Shown: positions 50,166 to 62,608, numbered from the stretch's first letter. The stretch: DNA of 64,000 nt from Rostratula benghalensis (GCA_013399305.1 VXAI01000025.1:5724143-5788142), one strand, 5' to 3'. The notes: generated from the letters alone by a model not told the origin. Numbers and translations: made by a program.

Positions 50166-52839
50166 GACCTAGTTCTGCTGCCTGGCCTTTCATCTCTGCA
50201 TCTCCAGGTGCCTTACAAAGAAGAGCCCTTCATATTAGGAGATGGGGGAACCTGGGGCAAAAGCGAATATCCAGCCCGACAGTGACTGGACCCCAAGGGG
50301 AAGCAAGGTCTCCTGGGTCCGAGAGGACCACGTGGCACTTACCTTCTGCACAAATGCTTGCTGTTACTGACTACTTACCCTCCCACAGCTCCACGCTGTG
50401 TAATTGCTTGCCCATCTTTCTCTAGAAGACGTCTTGCATTTTTTTCCTCCTAACTGAATGAACGTCCTGTGTAATTTCATTCTCAGCCTCTCAGATTTTG
50501 CTATTGTTTGTCGTTCTGGAGATTGCTGTTGCATGTAACTTAGGAGTGTAGTTTCTGTGGGGTTTTGCATCTCCTTTGATGCCTCCCGTTCTCTTTAGAG
50601 CTGGCAGTAGGGTAGTAGGGGAGCAAGGAGCTGCGTTGCATTTGATTTTCTGATGTTTTTTTTTTTTTCAGAAAGCGGCTGGTGAAATAGTGGTTTCACT
50701 GACATACAGATATGTGACGTAGGTAAATAATCCCACATATGGTTAGCTAAGGCTTTGCTTCTCTAAGTGGAGAGCAGTTTTTAGCTGCAATGCTGTTTTA
50801 CAGTGTGTAAGCTGATCTCTCTCTTTTTTTTTTCTTTTTCTTTTTTTTTTTTTCCCTGAAATTGAAATCAAAAGGGGACTTTCTGATAAGGATCAGTGGC
50901 AGTTGCACAGTGCTCTGAAATGTATCTCTTTTAGTCCTGATGAAAGATGTTTGTTTATCTGCTTCCAGAATCAGACCTTTCTGTTTATCTACGGGGCTGG
51001 AGTATCAACAGTACAGTCTCCCTGCTATTACATGTCTATGCATCCCATCCCCTGCTCGCTGGGGACAGCTTTGTGAGGTCAGAGGCTCTTTAACACTCCT
51101 GACCCAGATTTTCCTTTGGCCTTCTCTCTGGCTTTGCTCGTCACCAACAGTCCAAGCGCGGTCATGCCGGGATAGTGGTTATTGCCAGTCTCTTCCCTAC
51201 AGAGAGGCAAATATGTCGTGGCTTTGTGTTTGCTGTGTTCCAAGATTTTAGCATAAAGAAATTAAGTGGGGTGGAGAAAAGAGGTTTGGAGGCTGAATGA
51301 CGTCGCTTTCCTTCTGTTCATCGATAGCCAGCTGTTGCTTTGCAAAGCCCCGGTGTTGCGTTCTCAACAGGAGCAGGAATGCCAGTGCTGTCCCCTGTCC
51401 TAGGGGGTGTGCTTCTCTGCTTCTCCCTTATTTCTCCACCACTTGGTGTAGTTCACAGTGAAACGTCCTTCGTGTTCTTGCTGTGTGAAGCACCCGTGGT
51501 CAGTACTGTTGGCCGTGCTGGCGGTTGGGATGTGCATCTCCTATGGTCCAAGGATGCAGGGGCCCATGCTTTGTCAAGAGCTGGCACCAGTGCAATTTAT
51601 GGACTGATTCCTGTTGAATTAAATGAACTCTTAACATTCTTTGAGCTCATTTGCACTTAAGTCTGTTGACTGTTGGTCAAAACAAGAGGTTCTGTTTGCT
51701 GACATAAGGTTGGAAATGGTCTATAGGAACATCAGTAGTGGCACATGTGTCGGGGTTGAGCTGGTGGCCTAGGTTCAGGGTGTTGCTGGTATCTGGGCTT
51801 TATACTCTGACTGTGCTCTGACAGTGTGCCATTCTCTTAGGGAGAGCTGATCCCAGCAGCCCTTGTGATTTTTTTACGGAAACGCTCCCTTTGCTGCCGA
51901 GTGGACAACGTTAGTTGAGAATCTGAGGTGCAGCTGTGCCTGTAAGGATGTGGAACTTGCAGGCTGGATGGCTGCTTTGTAAAACCAGCATGTAGTGTAA
52001 GCTTGTACCCTACCATGATTGGGAGTGCCCTCACCTCTGCCAAGTTAACTGAGACAGTTTCAGAAAACAGACGAAGCTCAGCTGTTGTGTGCATCTTACG
52101 TAAAAATAAAATCATTCCACACATGTTCTCCAAGTTCGGGGCTGTGTCTTTTTTAGTATTTTATATAAAATAAAGACAAAGCGGGTATCTCTCTGTGACA
52201 GCAAATGGATTCGGGTCATGATTTTTTTCTTATTTGACATACTCTGTTTCCTTGGCCGAGAATGAAAGTAACTCTGAAGAGAGAGGGCAGATTCTGTCTG
52301 AGACGTTTCAAAATGAGCTGAGCAAGAAAGTCTGTGGGTAACTGGTGATAGAATCTACAGCACGGCCTAAAGGAAGGCGTATGAAACCTAGAAACCCTCA
52401 AGAGCCTTAAAGGTCAAAGCAGCCTGTTAAAATCAGCAGCATAGATTGCTGCAGGCCGGGGCAAAGCTGCCAGAAATGCAGCAACGTGCTGGTCAAACTT
52501 AGCAGCCAGTCGGCTCCTCTTCCCTGTCATGCAATTAAAAGACTTCTGATTTTTCAGGTTGGGTTGTTTGAAAGGTCTACCTCTCCCTCAGGGAGGTGTT
52601 TAGCTGCAGATGTTTGTGAGATTACAGTAGCAGTCTGGGTATGTCCCCTGAGATTGCCCTCGCTGGAGTAACCCTTGCTGAGCCCTGGTCAGGCAGCACG
52701 GCTTGCTGCAGGCAAGGTCAGCCTTTATCTTATTTGCACGGCTGGCCAGAGATCAGGCTGCTTTTAACACCAAACCTGAAATGGGGGGCTTGCTCTCTGC
52801 AGATTTTTCTCTGCTTTCTGAGGGAATGAGGAGCGGGGA
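50166..52839. other. Non-coding stretch with T tracts
   Basis: No gene recognised. It holds pyrimidine tracts at 50656-50668 and 50824-50853 that act as good acceptor look-alikes. The first is followed by a 51-nt piece (50672-50722) ending in TAG|GTAAAT, but its one open frame stops in the final codon. Other frames of about 100 codons show no domains. Confidence 0.6.
50824..50853. repeat. T10/T13 pyrimidine tract
   Basis: T10 (50824-50833), CTTTTTC and T13 (50841-50853). Confidence 0.85.
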
Positions 52840-53300
52840 GTCCAGTTGCTGACGTCTTTCAGCTCCTGCTGAAGCAATTAGGGAGTGCTCGCTGCAGGGT
52901 TCAGCTCTCCCCTCGCCGGTCCTGGAAGGCCGTGTGAGGGAGGGAGGGAGAGAGGGAGGAAGCTCTTGGCTTGAGAGTGGTTTCACAATCTTCGGTGGAA
53001 AGGCAGACCACGTCACTGCAGAGAAACATCTTCAGAAGCCGCGCATCGCAACGCTGATACGGAGCAATAAAGTCTCCCTCTACCCTTGGCTGCTCTGTTG
53101 GCGGAGGAGCTGATACTGCTGGAATGTGGAGACTCGGGGGCTGTGTGAAACGTAGGGGACTTCTCACCAGAGGAGAACTCGCCTCTGGAGCTGGGCACTG
53201 GATGGAGTCCCCTGCAGGTCACCAAGGATGTGGTGGTACCTGGTGGCTGGGGGTCGCTGGCGCCCAAGCTTGGCGAGGAAGTCAAAAGCTGAATGCCCAG
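52840..53300. promoter_or_regulatory. Internal CpG cluster, possible alternative promoter
   Basis: About 21 CpG lie in 460 bases, in sequence clearly richer in GC than its surroundings. My rough observed/expected ratio is near 0.6, on the border of the usual CpG-island definition. It includes a GGGA-rich purine tract (52936-52961), a CCACGTCA word at 53008 and the densest CpG stretch around GCCGCGCATCGCAACG (53040-53055). An ATG at 53124 opens a 91-codon frame (MWRLGGCVKRRG...) with no recognised domain, and the minus strand carries similar frames. I see no TATA box and no strong GTRAG donor downstream within the block. An alternative first exon or an unmethylated enhancer are the main options. 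Confidence 0.35.
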
Positions 53301-54484
53301 AGCCGGCTGCTATTAATGCCCCAAAGGAGACATGAGGTCTCTTGTTCTGAACCAGATTGTCAGCCATACAGACTTCATCTGACATTAAGTGATGAATGAA
53401 AAATATCCACCTTCAGGAGATGGATTGCAGCCATATGTAGAAATTATCTGACTACCCTTTTATTTTCCCTCAACACAAGCATTTGCGAAAAAGTGATTCT
53501 TTTTGCGTTACGTATTCTTTACCTAAGCTTTTTTTATTTGCAGTTCAAAGTCTCAAAATGAAAATATATGTGTCATCAGAGCTTACTGTCTAAAAATCAG
53601 AGTTATTCTACCTGCTGTCACTGCTTTTGTGGAACATAGCACAAAAAGTTGAGGAATAGCATTTATGAGAGTTAGTGAATCAAAGTGATGAAGACAAAAA
53701 TGCTACTCCTAAGAATGATTGGTGTCAGTTGTAATAAAAAACCAAAACATTTTTCCCCTCACGTTGAAAAAGAGAAATAGATGTCAGAATTCAGAAAAAA
53801 GGCGTTTTTATTTAATAAAAATAAAGCTACTCTTTTAAGTGTTGGTTTTAAATGGGAAGCAAAGCATGAAACCACAGGCCATTTGTGTGTGCGCAGCGTT
53901 GCAAGAGACACAAAAGTGACTGCCAAGCACAGCAAACCCGGGCTTAAGAAGCGAGTGTGCAGGAAGAGTGTCCAGAAATGGACAGTGAAATCTGAGGATC
54001 ATGGTGTGCTTTCTTCCCCTATTCTTTTTAAGCCTGTGGAGAATGGGTGTTAAACTTTGCTGGTGTGTAGTTAAAGTCACTGTTTGAAACTCACACCCTT
54101 GTGTTTGGTCACATTCTGGTTCCAAGTGGAAGTGTTTACTGGAATACCTTTTGGAGAGCCTAGATCCTGACTGGGTGTTGCTGGAATTTCTTTTGCTGAT
54201 TTTTAAACAGTCGATCATCTGCACAAATTAGGTTCTGTAGTTACTTGTCTTTTGACACTGTAGACATCAAACTTCAAAGGCTTGCTTGACTGCCAGTAAA
54301 ATATTGGCATCCTTTTATTTCTAATAGTCCCTAAAATGAAAGAGTGGTACAGGTTCTGAGCTGGAAGGAGTAATTCTTGATCATGTTGGAATACAGCTGG
54401 AATGAGAAGTCTCTCATTTGGTCTTTGAGAATAATTTATAAAGAAGTTGAGAGAAGCAGGAAAGATGACTCTGGTTTTCTTTTT
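53301..54484. other. Non-coding stretch
   Basis: No gene recognised. AT-rich sequence with short frames on both strands (up to 129 codons at 53835-54224, minus strand). None has an identifiable domain. Confidence 0.6.
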
Positions 54485-54590
54485 TGCAGTATTGAAATAA
54501 TTAGCTCATAATTGAAAAGGGAGCCTGATTCTGCAGACACATAATTTGTTATTTAGCATAATACAAACACACAGTTTTAACAGAAGAGGA
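54485..54590. promoter_or_regulatory. Candidate conserved non-coding element
   Basis: After a clean acceptor-like TTTTTTGCAG at 54480-54489 comes non-repetitive sequence with AATAATTAGCTCATAATTG, CTGATTCTGCAG, ATAATTTGTTATTTAGC and CATAATACAAACAC. No donor follows closely, so it is probably not an exon. Dense homeodomain and forkhead-like words suggest an enhancer. Conservation not tested. Confidence 0.3.
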
Positions 54591-56219
54591 TTAAGACCTT
54601 GTCATCATATGGTGGCTTTACTCTTTATTTTTCTGTGAATATGAGTTCTGTGCGAGTATTGAAATGTGCTGTTGTAAAATGAGAGCACAAAAGACCTGCC
54701 ATTACCTTTGCCAGAGCAGTGGTTTCTGGTTTTCAATATTCTTGCCCTCTTTGGGAATTTAAGGCTTATATTTGAACAGCGGCCCTAGAAAGTTGTCCTA
54801 GATTACCTTCTTCTGACAGAAGAGATGTTGTTGCATGTTTTTGATGAACATCTGAGAAGGTGCAATTTCTGATCAATGCCACTGCATTTGCAAATTTCCT
54901 GTTCGATTTGCTGGAGATGGATGTTGCTAGAAAAAATGAACAACATGGCAATTTTATTTGATTGGGGGGTTTGTGCTTTTTTTAAGTCTGCCTTCTTTTT
55001 TTTTTTTTTTCTGATGGATAGGGCTAAATTAATCTCTAAAATATTGTTTTGGATAAATGGGATAAATGTAGTGAAAGAAGAGACTTGTAAAAAAGTTCAC
55101 GTAGTAAGGTTTAGTATTTTGTGAATTTCAGGAGCTCGGTTAGGGCAGCAGATTGACTGCTGGTTGAAAGGTTGGTGTGTCCTCAGCTGTGACTGCCATT
55201 AGCTTTGGGTTTCTGGTGTGTTACACAGCATGAATTAATGTTACAGCAAAAAAAAAGAAGCACACACACACCAAAAAACCCCACCCTCATAAGAATAACC
55301 TGCAATATTTCATAGGGTATTTCTAAGAATTTTGTAAAGCATAGACTTTTCTAGTGTGGAGTTAATTTTGTCTCAAGTACTCAAGTGCATCTGGGGAGGG
55401 GAGGACACTCCTGTTAATGCTGTGAGAGATGATGAATTCTGCTATTGCTGCTGTTTGGCAATTCTCTAGCCCCCAGTTCAAGCTCTGCTAGAACCCACAA
55501 AAAAGTGTGAGATCCACATTCTACAGGATTTTTCTGTTAGGATCAAAACATGAGCCCAGAGGAGCCTGTCCCCGGGTAGCACTGGATGTCAGCAGGATGT
55601 GCACAAGCCTGGCCAGCCGAGCAAGTTAGATCAGAAGTGCAGCTTTTGCCACATGGATGTCTGTTTTCTGGGCAGTGATCTGGCAGGGCTTGGTTCTGGC
55701 GACACAGTGCAATGCCAGGGATGGAACACAGTACAGAAACCAGGGCACCTGACTTCGGGTCTCAGCATCTGATTCACCGAGGGCTGGGTTTTCCTGGCTG
55801 TGGCTCGATTGCTCATGGGAATTGGGGAAACAAAGACTCGAGTCATCTTACTAAATTCTCGGGTTTCTTGTGTGGTTTAAATGATATACCTAGAGCACTT
55901 TCAGGCCGTTCAGGAGACAAAGGAAGATGCAGGAATGTGTACTGCTTATTTTCCATAATGCAATTGTATGAGGCTACACCAGATTTACTCCAGTTTCGTA
56001 CATACAGAACTCAAAGGGATGTCTTTTAGCCTTCTAAATTTTGTCTGTAGTTTGAATTCATGCCCTTTATGCTTTCCTTTGTGGAAAGCATTAGACTTGG
56101 TTACAGCTCAAGACAAAAGTGTCAGCCTCTGATTAGTCACATAGAGCATCACCTGAGTCATCTCCATCCTCAGCCTGGTTCAGTCTCAGCCTTCTCAGAG
56201 CTGTGCTAGTGGTTGAGGT
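54591..56219. other. Non-coding stretch
   Basis: No gene recognised. It contains a T15 tract at 54996-55010 and a short CA-rich stretch at 55261-55273. The frames at 55631-55846 (minus) and 55712-56029 (plus) overlap each other and show no domain. Confidence 0.6.
54996..55010. repeat. T15 homopolymer
   Basis: Fifteen T residues, the right-most tract of 12 or more in the window. Confidence 0.88.
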
Positions 56220-56590
56220 GCTGTTTTCTGTTCCCAGTTAAATGTTGGTGCATATTAATGAATGTCATTAATTGATTAAAATGGTTCAGAAGACAACTAA
56301 GATCTCAAGGAGTCCAAACTTAAGTATAATGGCATAGAAACTGCTGATCACCTGTGTCTGACGTGGGTATCGGCTGCAGTTATCTCTAGGAATGGTCTGG
56401 CAACTTGTGTCCAAGATTACTGTTAAATTGTCATTTCAAAGACATTTTAATTAGGTTTAGTGGGGAGAGCAATTGTGTGATGTAGATTAGTAGGGGAAAA
56501 CATTTCCATAAAACTTCAGTCACTGTGGGTTTTCTTTTTTCCCCCCTAGGCCTTTAGCAACTGGGAACTGCACCAGGATGCTCAGAACAG
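56220..56590 (+). promoter_or_regulatory. Candidate conserved element ending in an exon-like segment
   Basis: The left part (56240-56300) has GCATATTAATGAATG, TCATTAATTGATTAAAATGG and a long non-repetitive core. The right part (56425-56480) has TTAAATTGTCATTTC and ATTTTAATTAGG. At 56525-56549 a very strong acceptor (TTTTCTTTTTTCCCCCCTAG) leads to a 41-nt segment (56550-56590) that ends at CAG|GTTGGA, a weak donor. It reads AFSNWELHQDAQN in one phase and PLATGNCTRMLRT in another. It may be a cryptic or regulated exon inside a conserved intron block; the donor is the weak point. Confidence 0.25.
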
Positions 56591-59500
56591 GTTGGAATGT
56601 TTTTAAGAGGACCAAGAAAGTCAAGGGTAGCATTCATCCTGCAGAGACTAGTGAAATGTATGACTTTTTTTTTTGTGTGTGTGTGTATGCCATAAACAGG
56701 GAGCATTGGCAGAAAAAGTGTCATCTTCAGCTCTTCTCTTCCACCATTTCAATGGTCTGACGTGGCTATTTATCCTTTTGTGTCTGGTAAGGCTGATGGA
56801 CAGTTCTCATAACGTGCCTTGTCAATAGCTCTGTGTATTTGTCGTGGCACTGTTGAGAGCCTGTGGTACTTAGTTCTCAGGAAGGGCAATGGAGTTGCCA
56901 TTTTTCTTTGTCCTGGTATGATTTTTTTCCTGCTAGGAAAACAGAATGGGCACAGCATTAGTCAAGCACCGTAGTTTTTAGCGCTTGAGAAGAAACATTG
57001 TGATTGTTGGGTCTGACGTCTTTAATAGCTCATCCAGTGAGTCTTGCATTGACTTATAATTTGCAGTTTGACAGCTTTTCATTCTGTTCATGAAAGTGTG
57101 AGAGAATGTTTGGCAAGTTTAGGGGCTGAATCTCGGTTCTTGACTCACATGATGAAGGTTGTTGCAACCACTGGTTGCTTGTCTCAAAACGTGTCTGCAG
57201 GATCTGGACTTCTAAATGAAGTGCACCAATAATTTTCTTAACAACTTGTGCAAGCTGTTGTTGGTTACTGAAGGATGGAGTTCTGTCTCACTTTCTTCAC
57301 ATGATTAAAGTTTAGTGTGGCCACTGAAATAACTGATTTGGTGCTTCACGATGCAGCCTCTGTTCTTGAAAGCACCAAGGCATGTCTTCATCCTCAAGAC
57401 AGTACTCTCTATGTAATGTTGTTGAATCTTGTGTGTGTCCGCAGCTGTGTATTTAGAGTCAGATTAATACTTGTAGACTGATAGCAATATATTTAATCTA
57501 ATGCTAGCTTACTGCCAGTGTTACCTGCCTGGGCCGTGTTTAAAGAAGCACTCTTAGAGCTCAGTGGCATCTACACGTGTATCTGCTGCCACCGAGGCAT
57601 TGCTGCAGCATCCCTGCCTCTCAGAGAGGTCACAGCAGCAGGCTGGAGCTCTGGGCTTCCAGCTCCATGTAGTAACCTCCTGAATGAACCATGTAGCAGA
57701 AAGTAAATGAAAATATTGATGAAAGTATGATTTAAAATAAAAGAAGAGGGGCTGATGACTAGGTATATCTTCCTTATAACTGGGCACGTAGAGACAGTGT
57801 CTTCGATGAGATAAAAAAGAAAATGGGAGGCCAGGCAAGAATTTCAGAGGTGTGGTTTGTCTGGTGCTGGTGTGTTTGGCTGAGCTCGTGATGCTCTGAT
57901 ATGCACAAGATACCCTTAGAGGCAGTTGCACCTTTGAAAATACGACGCTCTTTCTTCATGCCTAATCCTTGCATCACAGGAATGGCTCTGAACGTGCAGC
58001 AAAGCCTTTGATCTGCGCTTTGAGAGAGATTGGCAGAAATTTATTAAGATGGGCTGCAGAGGTGTTAGGATGTGGGTCTAACTGAAACTTTATATCAGTG
58101 CATTAGATCAGAGTCTGACTTTTATTTTGCGAAGAACAGGATTTGAGGTTAAGGTTCTGAATTTAAATCTGAATCAGAGAAACATATTTCTTGGTTCTTC
58201 TCTGACTTTCGAGTTGGGTTTGGTGATCCAAAATCTTGCAATATGTTGGAGTACTTGGAAATAATCTGCTACAGTGTTTACGGTGTTGAATTTGGTTTTG
58301 GTTTCTGTTTTATTTGTTTCCAGTAAGAGCTGGTAATTTCTTGCAAAGAAGCAAGAGCAGGGTCTGATTTGGAATTCAAATGTACATATTTTTGTATTAC
58401 ATATTTTTCAGAAACTGTAAAAAAGGTCTTTTCTCAGCAGGATACAGACTTGAGAAAAAGGCAGAGGTTACTTTATTATGCAAGCTTTGTATTTCCTTTC
58501 CAATAATAACACTTCCCTAAAATGCCTTGATAACGCCTAGTTGAAGCTTGCTGATCGCTTGGGCCTTCTTCAGAGGTTAACACGGATGCTGTGCCTTATT
58601 TTAAGATGCTTCATATTGAACCTGTTTCTTTGTCTCTTGGTAAATGATTCATAAATAATCTCTATAATAAGCATTCCTCTTAAAATGTTGTCTGGGAAGA
58701 TGTAAGTAGGAAAATGAAGCTGTTAAATTCTTGATGCTCAATCCTTCCTACTAATTCTGTTCTGGTTGTTTTTTGGATAAGCCAGATTTTTCTCTGTAGT
58801 TCCCAACAGAACAGTGCCATGAGATTCTGTTGATGCTGTAGTAACAGGTAGCCAAAGCAATTAGAAGGAAGAAAGCTGATATTAACAGTAACTTCATATA
58901 TACCTTTTGTTCAGCTATGATTAGGGAGAATGGAGTTTATCAAACAAAATGTCAAGAAACTGAAAGATGAGAAACAAATCCGTGCCCATGTCAGTGTGAG
59001 TGGCTGGCTGCATGTGAGGGGTGGCCCATTAGTGTCACTGGTTCCCTGCTGCCAGGGAAGGTAGGATGGGTTTTGTGTGTAAGGCAGAGCTGTCCTTAGC
59101 ACGAGGGAGCAGGACTGTTCTTCCGTCACCGTTACGACTGTGTGCTCTGCAGCGGCGGTATCAGAGAGTGACGTGGTGGTATTTGTGTATTTTAATTACA
59201 GAGGAGGGCAGGAATGCTTACCCTTTCTTCCATTCCTGCCTTGGGTAAAGCTGATGCAAGCAGAAGTGGGCAAACCCCGTGGTGTTTGTTCAGGTATATA
59301 GTTCAAACATACCTCTAGTTGGGAAGTTTTTGTGTTCTGCTAAAACCAAAATACAGGGGAAGCCACTCGTGTTTTCATCAGTGTGTGGAGTCCACGTCAT
59401 AGCACTTGGTGGTAGTTGTAAGACCACGGTGGTTTGGATTCAGACTTTATGAACTTTGGTAGTATTGGATTTCTGATAGCTTTCTGTTGGAAAATCAGTG

Positions 59501-62219
59501 TCTGTCTTAACTTTGGGCAAATAGTTCACTGAAGACCATTCAGATTTCCTTGGTAGAAATTTCTTGGATTAACAGTGATAACTATTTGGTTGTTGAGGTC
59601 AAAGCTCTGAAATGATACACATCTTTTGCCCTTTCCTCCATGAGTGAAAAACTGAGTCTACAAAGCTGTGTTTGCAATATTTAAGGTTTTATAGGAACGA
59701 CCTATTTCCTTTAGAGACAGTAAATAAATTAATAAAATAATCTTGACAGAGCACAAGGATGTTGCTGCAGAATTTTGCACAGGAAAGCTGACTTGACAAC
59801 GTAATTGAGCTTGAAAACCAAAGCATAATTGCCAGGGGTGGGAGTGAAACCTCCAGCCATTGTGCTGACACAACCTGAAGGTCTAGCTTGTCCAAAAAGC
59901 TGGAATTATTTAAAAGCAGATTTTGATATGAAACTGGTAAGGAGCGGGGCTCCAACCTAGTCTGATATATAAAGCTGCTTTTTTGGAGGATGTTTTTTCA
60001 CTGAATGTATAACTCTCAACTAACACTGTATAAGCCATCTTTATGTTGATAGGGAATGTGCTGCATAAGTTTTCCCTTTAAGCAGTAGCATTGTGGCCAT
60101 TTTTGTGGTGTAAGAACAGGAATAAGGCCAAGTAAATAGGCAGAGGAAATTCAGAGAGCAGCATGATTTCTCCCACAGCCTGGGAAGCACTTGTGTTGCT
60201 TCTCACCTTCAGATGTGCATCACTAGGTGCTGGCTGGGTAAGTAGCTGGGGTTTTTTCCCAAACTGCATCACCTGGAGACACATCTGCATGGTCTGGTGC
60301 CTTGTGTTTTGTGTCTGCCTTGTGTTGTGGGAGCATCTGCCTGGTCTCTTGAAATCGTAGCAGGGAGGGCAAGTACCTCTTTTTGTTCGCCCATGGGTGA
60401 GCCCCGTATCACAGGATAGAGAAGAAATAAGTGTGTCTTGTTGAGGGTTGAATCATCCAATTGGGTCAGAAAATGCTGTTGGAGGACTAAGATGGTTTAG
60501 CTTTCAAAAATAAGCAGTGTAAGAGAGAAGAGCACTGCGTAATGCATTAGTGTTTGATAAACAAGGCTTCTCTGGAAGCGCATCTCTTTGGAGCCTCATG
60601 CATCACAGTCCCTGGGGAGACTGTTGCAGTTCCTTGGAATTCTTCTCCAGCCTTTCAGGAGCCTCCCAGATAAAAGGGTTTGCCAGTTTCACTGTACCTG
60701 ATTGTAGGGGTGTTCTTTGTTCTGCTTTTCAAAGTGTGTCTGTTGAGAAGATGATAAGGACACCTTTCATAACCAGGTGCCCATGCTACACTTTGAGAAC
60801 TCTGTATTTAGTTATCTTGAAAATTAACTTGCTAGGGTAATAAATGTTTTATTGAAACAAAAAGTTTGCTAGTTGTGTATGCCAGTTTCATACCAGTTCA
60901 TTCTCTGTGAGCAAAATGCCTTTATTTACCCCTTTAAATATTTCATTGTGTTCTTTTGCATCATAGGGGAGCATATGAAGGTAATTTAGGTTTTGACTGG
61001 TGCTCCCTGTCCTCTCCATTATGTATTTACCCGTCCACTGACACTTTTCTCAAATATTTACTCTGATATTTCACTGCAGTTGCCCTCTCCCCCTCCGTTC
61101 CCTCACCGTCTCTCTTCCATGGAGGTATGGCACATACTTTGGTTACCCTCTATTTAAATAGCAACACTCCCTTCCAGTACAAACAGGCAGGCAGTCGTTA
61201 AACAATGAGGAAGACCAACAGTGGAGGAGGTTATGGGTGGGTCCAAGAGTGCACAAGCACAATTTTGCTGAAGGCTTCCTGCTGAAGAGAAGAAAAAGAC
61301 GCTTTCCGTTAGTGTCGGGGTGTCATTCTGTAGTGCTGAGAGAGACACAAAACCAAGAGGAAATCACTGCTGTGCACACCAGAGCTGGGTTTTAGTTAGA
61401 GTTGTGTAGAGGCAGCCAAATCCTTGTTGAAGGTTAGACAAGTGAAACAAAAGGCTGGCACTTTAATTGTGTTTTCCCACCTCCCCCTGTAGCAGAAGGT
61501 GATTCCAAGGGGCTGTGACTCATCCTCAGGAGGTCCCTGTTTTTTTTGCCTAACGTCAGCAGGAGTTTAGTGGGACTATCCTTAACAGAAGATCTGTAGC
61601 TTTTTTGATGATTCCATTACAAGTCCCTTCTCTCACTCAGGGTACAGCAGAGGACTCTATCAACGCTTTGCTGGGAACTCAAGACCTGATCATTTTTTTC
61701 TTCCACAAAAGATCAGAATAGGGCATTCCCTGTTGGGAACTGAGAAGTGTAGTTGGGTTACTGCAATCCCTGCCCTGCACTCGTTCATCATATTGAGATT
61801 GGATGTGACATTCTGGGAACTGCAGGGTTAAAAGTGCATTTAAAAAGAATAAATTGTTAATGGAAGCAATTTGACTACTACAGTGTTGGAAGGTTTTATG
61901 GCTTTACAGGTAAAAGGCATGGACACGATAAGCAGTACTGGAGGATGCTTGTTTAAATGAAGAATGTTTAGTTTTGCAACAATTTAATACCTAGATATTT
62001 TAAATAAAGTATAGTAAGAAATGAGCTGGGAGGGGCATTAAGAAGTTGGTGAGAACTGTTAGGATTGGGGAGTCTGTGAGTCAAAGTCTGCACTTCCGAT
62101 GGGACATGGAATAGCTCAGTTTCTTATCCATTTATTATTTTATACTTGGATCACCTTTCAGGCTAGACTTCACATGTGCAGGTGATAGAGGGGGAATGTA
62201 TTTCTTCCCTTGCAACTGC
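56591..62219. other. Non-coding stretch
   Basis: No gene recognised. A short GT microsatellite lies at about 56675-56686. Frames up to 125 codons (57554-57931, minus) show no domain. The segment includes four of the seven TGACGTGG words if 56359 just to its left is counted, and the exon-like 25-nt piece at 60213-60237. Confidence 0.6.
60213..60237 (+). other. Candidate 25-nt exon-like segment
   Basis: The acceptor GTGTTGCTTCTCACCTTCAG ends at 60212. The donor TGG|GTAAGT at 60238 has the ideal intron hexamer. The segment reads MCITRCWL or CASLGAGW depending on phase; the third phase has a stop. The length is not a multiple of three, so skipping would shift the frame. Strong sites, but no independent support. 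Confidence 0.15.
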
Positions 62220-62343
62220 CTTCAGCCTTTTCAGTTTATAAAACCCTAAAATTTTCCATGGGAGGTGCAGATCCTTGCGCAGCGGATGTGACCCTACTGA
62301 TAACAGATGCGGTTTCCTCCTTCACCTTTTTTTGACCTACTAG

Positions 62344-62396
62344 AGATAATGAACCACAGTGCTTTGGAGATCTGTAAACCAGAACTCAAACCCACA
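62344..62396 (+). other. Candidate 53-nt exon-like segment
   Basis: A pyrimidine-rich acceptor (CTCCTTCACCTTTTTTTGAC then CTACTAG) ends at 62343. The donor is ACA|GTAAGT at 62397. One phase is open throughout and reads IMNHSALEICKPELKPT. An ATG at 62349 could also make it a first coding exon. The composition is protein-like, but I recognise no family and chance cannot be excluded. Confidence 0.2.
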
Positions 62397-62608
62397 GTAA
62401 GTGCAAGCACAATATGCGATAGAAACATGCTATTGCCATGGCCTACACCAGTTCTGAAAAACCGTTCCTCCTCTCTCTGGTTTGTCAGCATTTGATACAT
62501 TTTGTGGCATGTGACGCCGCTGATTTATTGAAAGAAAACTGAAAATAGCGAGCAGCCTTGACTCAAGAACGGTTTAAGGGATGTAGTTTTGTTTTGTGTC
62601 ACATCACT

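Noticed and set aside
50672..50722. 51-nt segment between a T-rich acceptor and TAG|GTAAAT
   Set aside because: The only open phase ends in TAG exactly at the donor, and the other phases stop early.
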